Of a stretch of DNA of 64,000 nucleotides, positions 17,077 to 24,138 are shown piece after piece. The stretch covers positions 61,769-125,768 of the forward strand of contig CAJFNQ010000002.1 in the NCBI GenBank assembly GCA_904394975.1, in the 5' to 3' direction. How positions within the stretch are numbered: position 1 is the stretch's first letter; each line of letters starts with the position of its first letter. The stretch is from Metaruminococcus_A gallistercoris (GTDB lineage Bacteria; Bacillota; Clostridia; Oscillospirales; Ruminococcaceae). The position numbers and the translations under genes are program-made. Below the pieces are notes generated by a model. That model ran no database searches and was not told the DNA's origin. It saw only the letters and a program-made list of their open reading frames with translations.

Positions 17077-17107
17077 ATCGGCGCTCCTTTCTTTTGGGGG
17101 ATTGTGG

Positions 17108-17125
17108 TTAGTTTAAGCTAACTAA
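17108..17125. promoter_or_regulatory. DtxR-like operator, distal copy in the DUF3793 leader
   Basis: Palindrome TTAGTT-TAAGCT-AACTAA with perfect six-base arms. It resembles the TTAGGTTAGSCTAACCTAA type bound by DtxR/IdeR iron regulators. It lies between promoter and start codon of the DUF3793-flavodoxin unit, where bound repressor would block elongation. Confidence 0.6.
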
Positions 17126-17161
17126 AGAGGTGAAAAATCAACCGGTCTCCCGGCGTGAATC

Positions 17162-17215
17162 TCTTTGGTTAGTTTTGACTAACCAAAGAATACAACAAAA
17201 TATAATAATTGTCAA
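17162..17215 (-). promoter_or_regulatory. Promoter with overlapping DtxR-like operator for DUF3793-flavodoxin
   Basis: On the minus strand TTGACA (17210-17215) and TATTCT (17187-17192) are separated by exactly 17 bases. A perfect inverted repeat at 17162-17189, arms TCTTTGGTTAGT and ACTAACCAAAGA around TTTG, overlaps the -10 and the expected start site. Its core GGTTAGT..ACTAACC resembles metal-dependent DtxR-family operators. The geometry is that of a repressor blocking RNA polymerase. Confidence 0.75.
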
Positions 17216-17380
17216 GAGGGAAAAGAAAAATTTTTTTTCAGGGCGGATGAACGCTGCTGAAACAGCCGCACACAGGGGTTTAAACAAGCGCTTTGCCCCG
17301 CCTTCCCGCGCGGCCGGCAAAAAAATTCCGGACAGCGTTTTTTTAAAACACCGCCCGGGAAAGCATTCCGTAAAAACAAA

Positions 17381-18334
17381 TTATTCAGCTGTGCCGAGGC
17401 ACCGGTCGAAGATGGTGCAGCAGTCGAGGGTCATCTTGTGAGAAGCGACTTTGCTTTCCGTTAGGCCCTGTTCAATACAGCGTACGGCCTCTTCCACCTG
17501 ATAGGTGAACCCGTTGCGTTCCGGCTGGCAATATTCTTCCGCCAGCTTGCGGTCCTTGTCATACAGCCGTACAGTGTTGCCCCAGTGGAGGTAATCGATG
17601 AAGATGTATCCATCCTCCCCATACAGATAACCGTTTTCCGGGAGCTTGGCGGCAATGGAGCACTGCCCGTTGATGAGGTAATCCCCGTATCGGAGATTGA
17701 GGTTGACCGTCTCGTCCACCCCGGTGGATGCCCGGAGGACGGTCGGGTCGATTTCGGTCAGCTCGTTTTCGGTAAAGAAGCTGAGCACCTCAATGAGGTA
17801 AACGCCGAGGTCGTACATGGCACCGCCGCCCAGAGCGGGGTCGTACATGCGGGAGTGCGGGTCGAGCTCAGCGCGGAACCCCAAAGTCGCCTGCGCCATC
17901 TTGAGTTTGCCGATGCGCCCGCTTTTCACCCATTCCAACACCTTTTGTGTTTTCGGCAGGAACCGCACCCACATGGCCTCCATGACAAAAAGGCCTTTCT
18001 GTTTGGCGAGCGCGAACACCTCTCCGGCCTGCTTGTGGGTCAGCACCATGCATTTTTCGCAGAGGACATGCTTGCCCGCGTTAAGGCATTGCAGGATGTT
18101 TTCATAGTGGTAGTTCATGGTGGTGGCAATGTAGACCGCGTCCACGTTGCCGGAGCGGAGCATCTCTTCATAATCCCCGTAAAAATGCGGGATGTTTTCC
18201 TCTTTTGCGAATGCCTCCGCCCGTTCTGCGCTTTTGCTGGCAACCGCAGTGAGCTCCGCGCCTTCCACATCGGCTACGGCTTTGGCAAAGTAGTGGGCGA
18301 TGTTGCCTGCGCCCATGATTCCGAAACGAACCAT
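17381..18334 (-). CDS. Gfo/Idh/MocA family oxidoreductase
   Basis: A 317-residue NAD(P)-dependent dehydrogenase. The Rossmann start reads FGIMGAGNIAHYFA at 4-17, and the active-site lysine lies in the CEKCMVLT segment, the family's EKP-like motif. A C-terminal beta-sheet domain carries LGGGAMYDLGVYLIE. These enzymes oxidise or reduce sugar and cyclitol hydroxyls. It is the last gene of an operon with a split UxaA dehydratase and a LarA homologue, so conversion of an aldose, inositol-like compound or sugar acid is likely. The substrate cannot be named from sequence. The gene is followed by a long GC-rich tail without a clear terminator. Confidence 0.9.
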   Translation of the reverse strand: MVRFGIMGAGNIAHYFAKAVADVEGAELTAVASKSAERAEAFAKEENIPHFYGDYEEMLRSGNVDAVYIATTMNYHYENILQCLNAGKHVLCEKCMVLTHKQAGEVFALAKQKGLFVMEAMWVRFLPKTQKVLEWVKSGRIGKLKMAQATLGFRAELDPHSRMYDPALGGGAMYDLGVYLIEVLSFFTENELTEIDPTVLRASTGVDETVNLNLRYGDYLINGQCSIAAKLPENGYLYGEDGYIFIDYLHWGNTVRLYDKDRKLAEEYCQPERNGFTYQVEEAVRCIEQGLTESKVASHKMTLDCCTIFDRCLGTAE

Positions 18335-18358
18335 CGTTTTTCTTCCTTTCCGTTTTGT

Positions 18359-18634
18359 TTATAACAGGGAGCGGCTGTTCACATTGTGGGTGTGCACATG
18401 CGCCCCTTTGGGGATGTCCGCTGTCGCTACGCCGATCTCCTCCCCATATTTGATGACCGAACTGCCTTTTTCAAGGTCGGTCAGTGCGAATTTGTGGTAG
18501 ATGGGGATATCGTCCGCCGCCGTGACGGCAAAGGTGCGTTCCCCGGTGTTGACCAAAAGAGTCTCTCCTTTTGCGGCCGGCTCCACCGCCACGGCGACAT
18601 TGTCGGCGGGGGCGACCAGAATGGCGTTTGCCAT
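18359..18634 (-). CDS. UxaA-type sugar-acid dehydratase, small (SAF) subunit
   Basis: A 91-residue protein equal to the N-terminal SAF domain of altronate/galactarate dehydratases. Recognisable are the central DDIPIYHKFALTDLEKGS block and the histidine-rich GAHVHTHNV end. In Escherichia coli UxaA this domain is fused to the large catalytic part; here it is a separate gene. The partner large subunit is encoded upstream in the same operon at 19952-21115, with the LarA homologue between them. ATG start after AGGTGA. Confidence 0.88.
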   Translation of the reverse strand: MANAILVAPADNVAVAVEPAAKGETLLVNTGERTFAVTAADDIPIYHKFALTDLEKGSSVIKYGEEIGVATADIPKGAHVHTHNVNSRSLL

Positions 18635-18663
18635 AAAATCACCTCATTTGAAAAGGATGCGGG

Positions 18664-19938
18664 TCACCAGAGGTTCCCCATATCGTTAAACGGCAGCTCA
18701 TACAAGTCGGACACCTGTGTGAGCGCCGGGTTTTGGCTCACTTCTGCGAGCATGGCTTCGGAAACTTCGATCTCCTCAATTTCCGCCGTATTGGGGATGC
18801 GGATGATGCGCGGGCCCTCCGGGCCGATGCCGTGGCAGCTCTTGACTGCGAGCTGGATGGCTTCCCGGTCGTTGTCCATCACCATGGGGATCTTCATCAG
18901 GTTGAGGAAGGTGTTGGTCACGGCGGTAGGGTAGGTCATCTCCATCTTCATTTCGTCAAACAGCCGCCGGGTGGTCACGTCGGCAAGACCGCAGCCCTGC
19001 GCGTTGCCGTGGGTCTCCCGTGTCAGTCCCAGCGCCACGACCCGTTCGGCCTCAATGCCGCCGGAAGCGTATTCGGTGCAGAACCGGCCGGTGACGTTCG
19101 GGTCCATCCCGTCTCCGCTGATGTTTTTGCCGATTCGGTCGACCACCAGCACGTCGCAGCGGTCGAACAGCAGCCGGGCGATGGTGCGGTAGCTCACTTC
19201 TTTGAGTTTTGGTTCTTCGGTGATGATTTCCTCTGCTGTCAGACCGCGGATGATGTACGGTTCATCGTAGGCGTTTTCCACTACGGCGATCCCGCCCAGG
19301 ATGTTTTTGTGTTCCAGCATGGCTTTGCCGTAGAGCGGGACGAGGTCTTTCATAACGGCGGGGCTCTGCCCGTGGATCGCTTCCGCGCCCGCCTGTTTGC
19401 CCAGGCCGATGGCCATCATCTTCATGAGGCCGCTCTCATACACCCCGCGGAAGGAGGTGTGCGGCTTGATGCGGTTGAACAGCAGCACCCCGTCCGCCTC
19501 CGCGGCGTTTTTGTCCATCATCACCGGCAGACCGGCAGGCGTGCGGGCAATCTCCACCACTTCCATGGAGGATTTCACCGGGCAGCCCATCGCCGCTTCG
19601 GTGATGCCATAGTCGGTGAGAATTTGCAGCTGACCTTCGGCGGTCGCGCCGCCATGGCTGCCCATCGCCGCGGTGATGAACGGTTTGGCGCCCTTTTCTT
19701 TCAAAAAGTCAATGATCGCTTTCGCCATCACGGCAACGTGATGGATGCCGCGGCTGCCGCAGGTGACCGCAACGGTCATGCCCGGCTTCACCTGGGAGGC
19801 GATGGCATCCCGCCCCAGTTCGGCGAGCACCGTTTCCCGCACCCGTTCCGCCGGAATGCAGGTGCGGTCAAAGCTCTGGCGCACCTTTGCCATCCTCGGG
19901 AGAGGGGTGTCGCAAATTAAATCGGTTACCACTTTCAT
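18664..19938 (-). CDS. LarA-family racemase/epimerase homologue
   Basis: A 424-residue protein resembling the nickel-pincer-dependent lactate racemase LarA. Typical segments are GMTVAVTCGSRGIHH, AAMGSHGGATAEGQ, a NRIKPHTSFRG block equivalent to the cofactor-lysine region, and the MKMMAIGLGKQAGAE stretch. Some LarA homologues act on hydroxyacids other than lactate, including gluconate and malate. Here the gene sits inside a sugar-acid dehydratase operon, so epimerisation of a sugar acid at C2 is the best guess. An open frame extends upstream, but the ATG at 19938 follows GGAGGC, which decides the start. Cofactor genes larB, larC and larE are not in the window. Confidence 0.75.
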   Translation of the reverse strand: MKVVTDLICDTPLPRMAKVRQSFDRTCIPAERVRETVLAELGRDAIASQVKPGMTVAVTCGSRGIHHVAVMAKAIIDFLKEKGAKPFITAAMGSHGGATAEGQLQILTDYGITEAAMGCPVKSSMEVVEIARTPAGLPVMMDKNAAEADGVLLFNRIKPHTSFRGVYESGLMKMMAIGLGKQAGAEAIHGQSPAVMKDLVPLYGKAMLEHKNILGGIAVVENAYDEPYIIRGLTAEEIITEEPKLKEVSYRTIARLLFDRCDVLVVDRIGKNISGDGMDPNVTGRFCTEYASGGIEAERVVALGLTRETHGNAQGCGLADVTTRRLFDEMKMEMTYPTAVTNTFLNLMKIPMVMDNDREAIQLAVKSCHGIGPEGPRIIRIPNTAEIEEIEVSEAMLAEVSQNPALTQVSDLYELPFNDMGNLW

Positions 19939-19951
19939 GGGTCTGCCTCCA

Positions 19952-21115
19952 TCATACAAAATTGCACAGCCGCACAACGGCGGTTTCCATAAAGTTTAAA
20001 ATCTCTGCCTTGGTGAGTTTTCCTTCGGCGACCTCGAACACCTCGTTCATCATGTGGTCGCCCAGCTTCGGAAGGGAACCCGGCTCGTAGATGATGCCGC
20101 TCGCGTCAATATCGGTGTTGTCTTCCATCATCCGGTAGGTTTCCCGGTTGCCGGTGATCTTGATGACCGGGGCAATGGGGTGGCCGGTCGGTGCTCCCCG
20201 TCCGGAGGTGAAGGTGATGATCTGCGCGCCGCCTGCGATCATCCCCGCAATGGAAGACATGTCGTTGCCGGGAGTGTCCATGATGACAAGGCCCTTTTCG
20301 TGCGGGCGCTCGGCGTATTCCAGCACCTCGTTGATGATGCTGTGACCGCCTTTGTGGATGCACCCGAGCGATTTTTCTTCCAGCGTGGTGATACCACCCG
20401 CCTTGTTGCCCGGTGAAGGGTTTCCGTCGCGGATGTCAGTCCCCACCAGCTTGATGCTGTCTTCGTACCGTTTGACGATCTCATAAATGCGGTTTTTGAC
20501 CGTTTCGTTTTTCGCCCGCGCGGCAAGGATGTGCTCCGCGCCGATGAACTCGGTCGTCTCGCTTAAAATAGAGCTTGCCCCCATGGCGACCAGCCGGTCG
20601 GACATCTCGCCCACCAGCACGTTCGCCGCAAGGCCGGAGGTCGGGTCGGAGCCGCCGCATTCGGTTCCGATAATCAGCTCCGAGACTGGGCAGGGCTCCC
20701 GCTTGAGCAGGCTCGCCTGCTGAACCATTTTCATGGCGGCACGGGTGGCCTTTTCTACTGTGCGGATGGTGCCGCCCTCCTCCTGGATGATAAACTTTTC
20801 CAGCGGTTTGTTGGTGCGCGCCCGGATGGCCGCTTCCACCAGGTCCATCTGGCAGTTTTCACACCCCAGCGAGACGATGACCGTCCCGTAAACATTGGGG
20901 TTTGCCGCATACCCTGCCATGACGTCCATGATATACTGCATGTCCTTGTGCACCTGTGAACATCCGAGCTGGTTGTTGAAGGTGACGGCGTTTTTCACCT
21001 GCGCGGCGACCATGCGGGTCACGTCGGACGCGCACATGCTCGCGGGCAGGATGAGCACATGGTTTCTTACCCCGACCCTGCCGTCCGGCCGGCGGTAACC
21101 CAGAAATGTATCCAT
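19952..21115 (-). CDS. UxaA-type sugar-acid dehydratase, large catalytic subunit
   Basis: A 387-residue protein matching the C-terminal catalytic part of altronate and galactarate dehydratases, which are iron-dependent and remove water to yield a 2-keto-3-deoxy acid. It begins FLGYRRPDGRVGVRNH, the usual family start. It then shows the LGCENCQMD cysteine segment, GTECGGSDPTSGLAANV and TFTSGRGAPTGHP near the end. Together with the small SAF protein at 18359-18634 it should make the complete enzyme. It is first in the operon; the next gene starts 13 bases after its stop. Altronate, galactarate or a related aldonate could be the substrate. Confidence 0.9.
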   Translation of the reverse strand: MDTFLGYRRPDGRVGVRNHVLILPASMCASDVTRMVAAQVKNAVTFNNQLGCSQVHKDMQYIMDVMAGYAANPNVYGTVIVSLGCENCQMDLVEAAIRARTNKPLEKFIIQEEGGTIRTVEKATRAAMKMVQQASLLKREPCPVSELIIGTECGGSDPTSGLAANVLVGEMSDRLVAMGASSILSETTEFIGAEHILAARAKNETVKNRIYEIVKRYEDSIKLVGTDIRDGNPSPGNKAGGITTLEEKSLGCIHKGGHSIINEVLEYAERPHEKGLVIMDTPGNDMSSIAGMIAGGAQIITFTSGRGAPTGHPIAPVIKITGNRETYRMMEDNTDIDASGIIYEPGSLPKLGDHMMNEVFEVAEGKLTKAEILNFMETAVVRLCNFV

Positions 21116-21136
21116 TTAAAAAACCTCTTTTTTGCG

Positions 21137-21182
21137 GCGGACGGATTATTTTGGCCCCGTATCAAAAGGGTGCTCCGTCCGC
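21137..21182 (-). promoter_or_regulatory. Inverted repeat in the leader of the sugar-acid operon
   Basis: Arms GCGGACGGA and TCCGTCCGC enclose 28 bases that contain a smaller TTTTG...CAAAA pair. It ends about 20 bases before the UxaA start codon. It could fold in the mRNA or be an operator; no T run follows, so it does not look like a terminator. Confidence 0.35.
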
Positions 21183-21312
21183 ACGGATGAGCAAAGTTTA
21201 CCCATTTAAGTCTAAAGCCTGCCGCCTGTTCCGACTATAACGATTCCGGCGAAAAATGGCAGGATTGCGGCAAGAGGCAGCTTTATAACACCAAGCTGGT
21301 TGTTAAACGGAA

Positions 21313-21339
21313 AAATTACTTTATTATATAAAGTAATTT
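21313..21339. promoter_or_regulatory. Palindromic operator upstream of the membrane-protein/winged-helix operon
   Basis: Perfect inverted repeat with arms AAATTACTTTAT and ATAAAGTAATTT around TAT. A TATAAT at 21373-21378 lies downstream with a weak TTCACA -35. The site directly precedes the promoter of an operon that encodes a winged-helix regulator, so autoregulation is likely. Confidence 0.5.
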
Positions 21340-21424
21340 ACAATTTGTTCACATATTTGGATACCCTCGCGCTATAATGACCTTGTAAGAATGTTGTTTT
21401 GCTTTGTGGAAGGAGGAGAGTAAC

Positions 21425-22150
21425 ATGACAGGGTTTCAGGAAAAAGCCACGGCGGATTTTGAGTTGATCCGGCAGACGGTCGCGCAGGCGAAGACCGACC
21501 ACACCGGCCTTCCGTTTTTCTGGGTGATCTACGGGGCAGCCGGGCTGTTCGCGGGATTGTGCAACCATTTCGGAAGCCTGTTTTTATTGGATGGGGCTTT
21601 CGTGCTTTTGGGACAGCTGTTGAGTACGCTTGGGGCGGTGGTGCTCCCCATTGTGGTCATGGCCGGTTTCCTTGCCGTATTTCTGCGGGAGCGGCGGACG
21701 GCGAACAAATACTATTTGAGCTGTCTTTGCTTTTGGGGGATCCCGGCCGTTGCCGTTCCGGTGCTTGGGGCGGTACTGCGTGGTGTGGCGTTTCTGCTCC
21801 CGACGGATGGGCGAGCGTTGGCGTTTCGGCAGCTGAGTGCCATGCAGATGACCGCTGCTGTGCTCTTCTTCTGCCTGTGTACGATCGCTTGTGCGTTGCT
21901 GCTCCGTCACGGGTGGATCGCAGTGATCGGGCTGTTTGCGGTCTTTGTCTACGGCTTATTGGCTGTGCTTGACGGCTTTGCCCTGCTTCAGCTGGAATGG
22001 CGTAATACAGAAGGATTTTATGTGAGCTTTTCCGCGTACAGCCTGTTTGCCGCGCTGGTTGTCCCCATTGGTTATCTGATCGTTGGGGCGCTGACCATGC
22101 GGAACATCCGCAGAGAAAGGACGGCGGCATCGGAACATGGACGTTTCTAA
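21425..22150 (+). CDS. Predicted integral membrane protein of unknown function
   Basis: A 241-residue protein with about six hydrophobic segments. The first is near residues 30-50, then 55-85, 95-120, 130-155, 160-180 and 200-220. A cytoplasmic N-terminus of about 30 residues precedes them and an arginine-rich C-terminus ends the protein. No family motif was recognised. The ATG at 21425 follows AAGGAGGAG. The last 14 bases overlap the start of the winged-helix regulator gene. Such membrane-protein plus small winged-helix pairs are common in Clostridia and usually form an autoregulated stress or exporter module. Confidence 0.8.
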   Translation: MTGFQEKATADFELIRQTVAQAKTDHTGLPFFWVIYGAAGLFAGLCNHFGSLFLLDGAFVLLGQLLSTLGAVVLPIVVMAGFLAVFLRERRTANKYYLSCLCFWGIPAVAVPVLGAVLRGVAFLLPTDGRALAFRQLSAMQMTAAVLFFCLCTIACALLLRHGWIAVIGLFAVFVYGLLAVLDGFALLQLEWRNTEGFYVSFSAYSLFAALVVPIGYLIVGALTMRNIRRERTAASEHGRF

Positions 22151-22427
22151 CATCCCGGACGCGCTCACCCTTCCTCTGCGGCTTAAACTGGTGTGCGCGC
22201 TCGTCGGCGGAAAACGGTCGTTTGGCGAGCTTAAGCAGGCGGTGCAGGGGACCGACGGCAACATCAGCGTGCAGCTTTCCCGGCTGGAGGAGTGGGGGTA
22301 CATCCGTTCGGAGAAGACTGTTCTGGGGCGGCGGCCCCGCTCGGTCTATGAGATCACCCCGTACGGACTGCGGCAGCTGGAGGAATATGTTCGGTTTTTG
22401 CAATCCATCCTGCCGCCGGAGAAATGA
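22137..22427 (+). CDS. Small winged-helix transcriptional regulator
   Basis: A 96-residue protein made almost entirely of a winged helix (HTH_34/PadR-MarR-like). Helices LPLRLKLVCALVG and RSFGELKQAVQG are followed by the recognition helix NISVQLSRLEEWGYI and a wing with RRPRSVYEITPYG. A short C-terminal helix probably makes the dimer. It has no effector domain of its own. It overlaps the upstream membrane-protein gene by 14 bases, and the palindrome at 21313-21339 is a likely target. Confidence 0.88.
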   Translation: MDVSNIPDALTLPLRLKLVCALVGGKRSFGELKQAVQGTDGNISVQLSRLEEWGYIRSEKTVLGRRPRSVYEITPYGLRQLEEYVRFLQSILPPEK

Positions 22428-22583
22428 GCGGGTTCGCCGTGTTCGGAGAAAACATCGGCAGAATCAGGTGCATCATCCTCCAAAAATTCAGTATATTTAA
22501 GTTCGTAAAGCGTTTCCGTTTACGGATGAGTAGCAGATGCCGGTTATTTCGTTGCTTTCTTGGAAAGAGAAAGGAGCAGAGCG

Positions 22584-22922
22584 ATGAAAAAGGTTGCTTT
22601 CGGATGGACAAACGTGAGGGTGTTTCTGTTGTCGGTCGGGATTGCGTTTTTGGTTCTGCTGACGCTTGGTTTCACCGGATTGCTCCAGAAGCCGCTGGCG
22701 GTTCACGCCGCATGGGTGTATGTGCTGACCCATCATCCAGAGCATCTTCCGCTCAGCTGTACGGGGGTCGAATATGTGAAGTATTTCGGCTGGAAGGTCA
22801 CCTTTCAGGAGGCGGACGGGTACATACGGTATATCGGCCTGCGGTGGGATAATTTTCCTGTTTTGGTCCAGTGGGATACCTTTCGCCCGCTGGAAGACCC
22901 GTTTTACGAATCCCCGGAATGA
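22584..22922 (+). CDS. Small single-span membrane protein, hypothetical
   Basis: A 112-residue protein with one hydrophobic segment at about residues 11-33, then a soluble part rich in aromatic residues outside the membrane. The TM segment has no clear cleavage site, so it is more likely an anchor than a signal peptide. The ATG at 22584 follows AAAGGAG. It is 156 bases downstream of the winged-helix gene and may belong to the same unit. No family was recognised. Confidence 0.65.
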   Translation: MKKVAFGWTNVRVFLLSVGIAFLVLLTLGFTGLLQKPLAVHAAWVYVLTHHPEHLPLSCTGVEYVKYFGWKVTFQEADGYIRYIGLRWDNFPVLVQWDTFRPLEDPFYESPE

Positions 22923-23026
22923 GACGGTTTTTTACAGCGCTTGCCTGCCGTAGAGAGCGCAGGGTGCTGTTTTGCAGGACCCGTTAAACCCTTGAAAACG
23001 CAGAATCTGTTTGGGCGGTGTGTTCT

Positions 23027-23230
23027 ATGGTAGGCGTCGTACTCGTGATCGTTTTGGCCATCTATCTTGCGCTTTATCTGCTGTTTGACCGGTATTGCCG
23101 CAGGACGTTGGGGGAGAATCCTTCCCGCACCGGGACGGCGGCGGGGATGCTTGCTGTCTGTGGTGTTTGTCCCGGATCCGGTCGGATATCCCCTCATGAA
23201 AACGACAGAGCGAAAGCCAATGGGGTATAA
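23027..23230 (+). CDS. Possible small membrane protein
   Basis: A 67-codon frame starting at ATG 23027 encodes one strong hydrophobic helix (VGVVLVIVLAIYLALYLLFD) followed by a basic tail. The ribosome site is weak (GGGCGG), and the second half of the protein looks unstructured. It could be real, because other small membrane proteins stand next to it, or a chance frame. Confidence 0.35.
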   Translation: MVGVVLVIVLAIYLALYLLFDRYCRRTLGENPSRTGTAAGMLAVCGVCPGSGRISPHENDRAKANGV

Positions 23231-23267
23231 AAATCCGTAAATTATATTTAGAAAGGATGGAGATGAT

Positions 23268-23363
23268 ATGAAAAAGGACAGAAGTTGCTGCTGGTTCGGC
23301 TTTTTTTCCATACTGCTGTTTCCCTTTGCTGTGCTGGCGCAGCTCCTCAAGCAGAACAAATAA
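23268..23363 (+). CDS. 31-residue hydrophobic microprotein
   Basis: A very short gene with a good ribosome site (GAAAGGATGGAG) six bases before the ATG. The product is MKKDRSCCWF followed by a hydrophobic helix and a KQNK end. The layout (basic start, cysteine pair, one membrane helix, charged tail) fits a small membrane protein. It is the last member of a run of small membrane-protein genes on the plus strand. No function can be assigned. Confidence 0.55.
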   Translation: MKKDRSCCWFGFFSILLFPFAVLAQLLKQNK

Positions 23364-23506
23364 ACGGCTCGTTGCGGATTAAAAAATAAAACAGCGCATG
23401 ACAGGTGTATCTGCCTGCCATGTGCTGTCTGTTGTGAAAGGGACGCTGTTCCGCCCGCAGAAAACGGTCTGCCAAATCCGGGAAAAACAAAGGGGAGAAA
23501 AATAAA

Positions 23507-23537
23507 AAACAGGTTCAGGAAATTCCTGAACCTGTTT
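23507..23537 (-). terminator. Intrinsic terminator of the tRNA-Met/tRNA-Glu transcript
   Basis: Perfect stem AAACAGGTTCAGGAA / TTCCTGAACCTGTTT. On the minus strand it is followed by a long T-rich tract and lies directly after the tRNA-Glu gene. Confidence 0.9.
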
Positions 23538-23541
23538 TGCT

Positions 23542-23616
23542 TGGTGACCCGTACGAGAATCGAACTCGTGTTACAGCCGTGAAAGGGCCGTGTCTTAACC
23601 GCTTGACCAACGGGCC
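23542..23616 (-). tRNA. tRNA-Glu (anticodon TTC)
   Basis: On the minus strand a full cloverleaf can be drawn. The acceptor is GGCCCGT paired with ACGGGTC, the D arm contains TTGGTCAAGCGGTTAA, the anticodon loop is CTTTCAC with TTC, and the T loop is GTTCGATTC. The 3' CCA is encoded in the DNA (23542-23544). Confidence 0.96.
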
Positions 23617-23681
23617 GTGGTCCACACAAAGGGGATTGCGCGCTTTGGCCGAGTGTTGCCATGTCTTCTCCGATGCGTGGT

Positions 23682-23758
23682 TGGTAGCGGTAACTGGATT
23701 CGAACCGGTGACACTTCGGGTATGAACCGAATGCTCTAGCCAACTGAGCTATACCGCC
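23682..23758 (-). tRNA. tRNA-Met, elongator type (anticodon CAT)
   Basis: On the minus strand: acceptor GGCGGTA pairs with TACCGCT with one G-T pair, the D arm is GCTCAGTTGGCTAGAGC, the anticodon stem-loop CGGTTCATACCCG carries CAT, and the T loop is GTTCGAATC. CCA is encoded. The acceptor lacks the unpaired first base typical of initiator tRNA, so elongator Met is preferred; a lysidine-type tRNA-Ile is less likely. Confidence 0.9.
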
Positions 23759-23773
23759 ATACAGTGCTTGTTA

Positions 23774-23802
23774 ATTATAAAGCACATAAATCGATTTGTC
23801 AA
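23774..23802 (-). promoter_or_regulatory. Sigma-A promoter of the tRNA-Met/tRNA-Glu operon
   Basis: On the minus strand, consensus TTGACA (23797-23802) and TATAAT (23774-23779) are separated by 17 bases, ending 16 bases before the tRNA-Met gene. Confidence 0.92.
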
Positions 23803-23986
23803 TACTTTTTTCAAAAATATTTTTTCTTTTTTTAAATGCGGATGATGAACGTCAAATAGTTGCCGGCGGTTTGCTTTGAGTCGGCTTTCCTGCCGTTGCT
23901 CATGCCTTGCTGTTTTCGCGCGAACAGCACAGCAATCTGCACAACTTTGCGGTTTGAAGTTTGGAGCACGCGGGGTTCATTTTCGG

Positions 23987-24086
23987 TTGACACTGTAAAT
24001 TTTGGTATGATACAATTTTATTGTTCTCGGAGGTAGTTTTACCGGATAAGAGGGCTGGTATACCCAGCTTTTTTATCCGGTTTTTT
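23987..24086 (+). promoter_or_regulatory. Promoter and terminator-like leader of the MATE gene
   Basis: TTGACA (23987-23992) and TACAAT (24011-24016) with 18 bases between them make a plausible promoter. The transcript would then meet a stem ACCGGATAA (24041-24049) / TTATCCGGT (24073-24081) that encloses an inner GCTGG/CCAGC hairpin and is followed by TTTTTT. This is a complete intrinsic terminator placed before the coding region. A competing GGTA-GTTT-TACC hairpin overlaps its 5' arm. Conditional read-through (attenuation) of the exporter gene is a good explanation. Confidence 0.6.
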
Positions 24087-24138
24087 GGTAAATGGAAAAC
24101 TTTCCGGCCATCGAATGGCAAAAGAAAGGGGAATTTTT

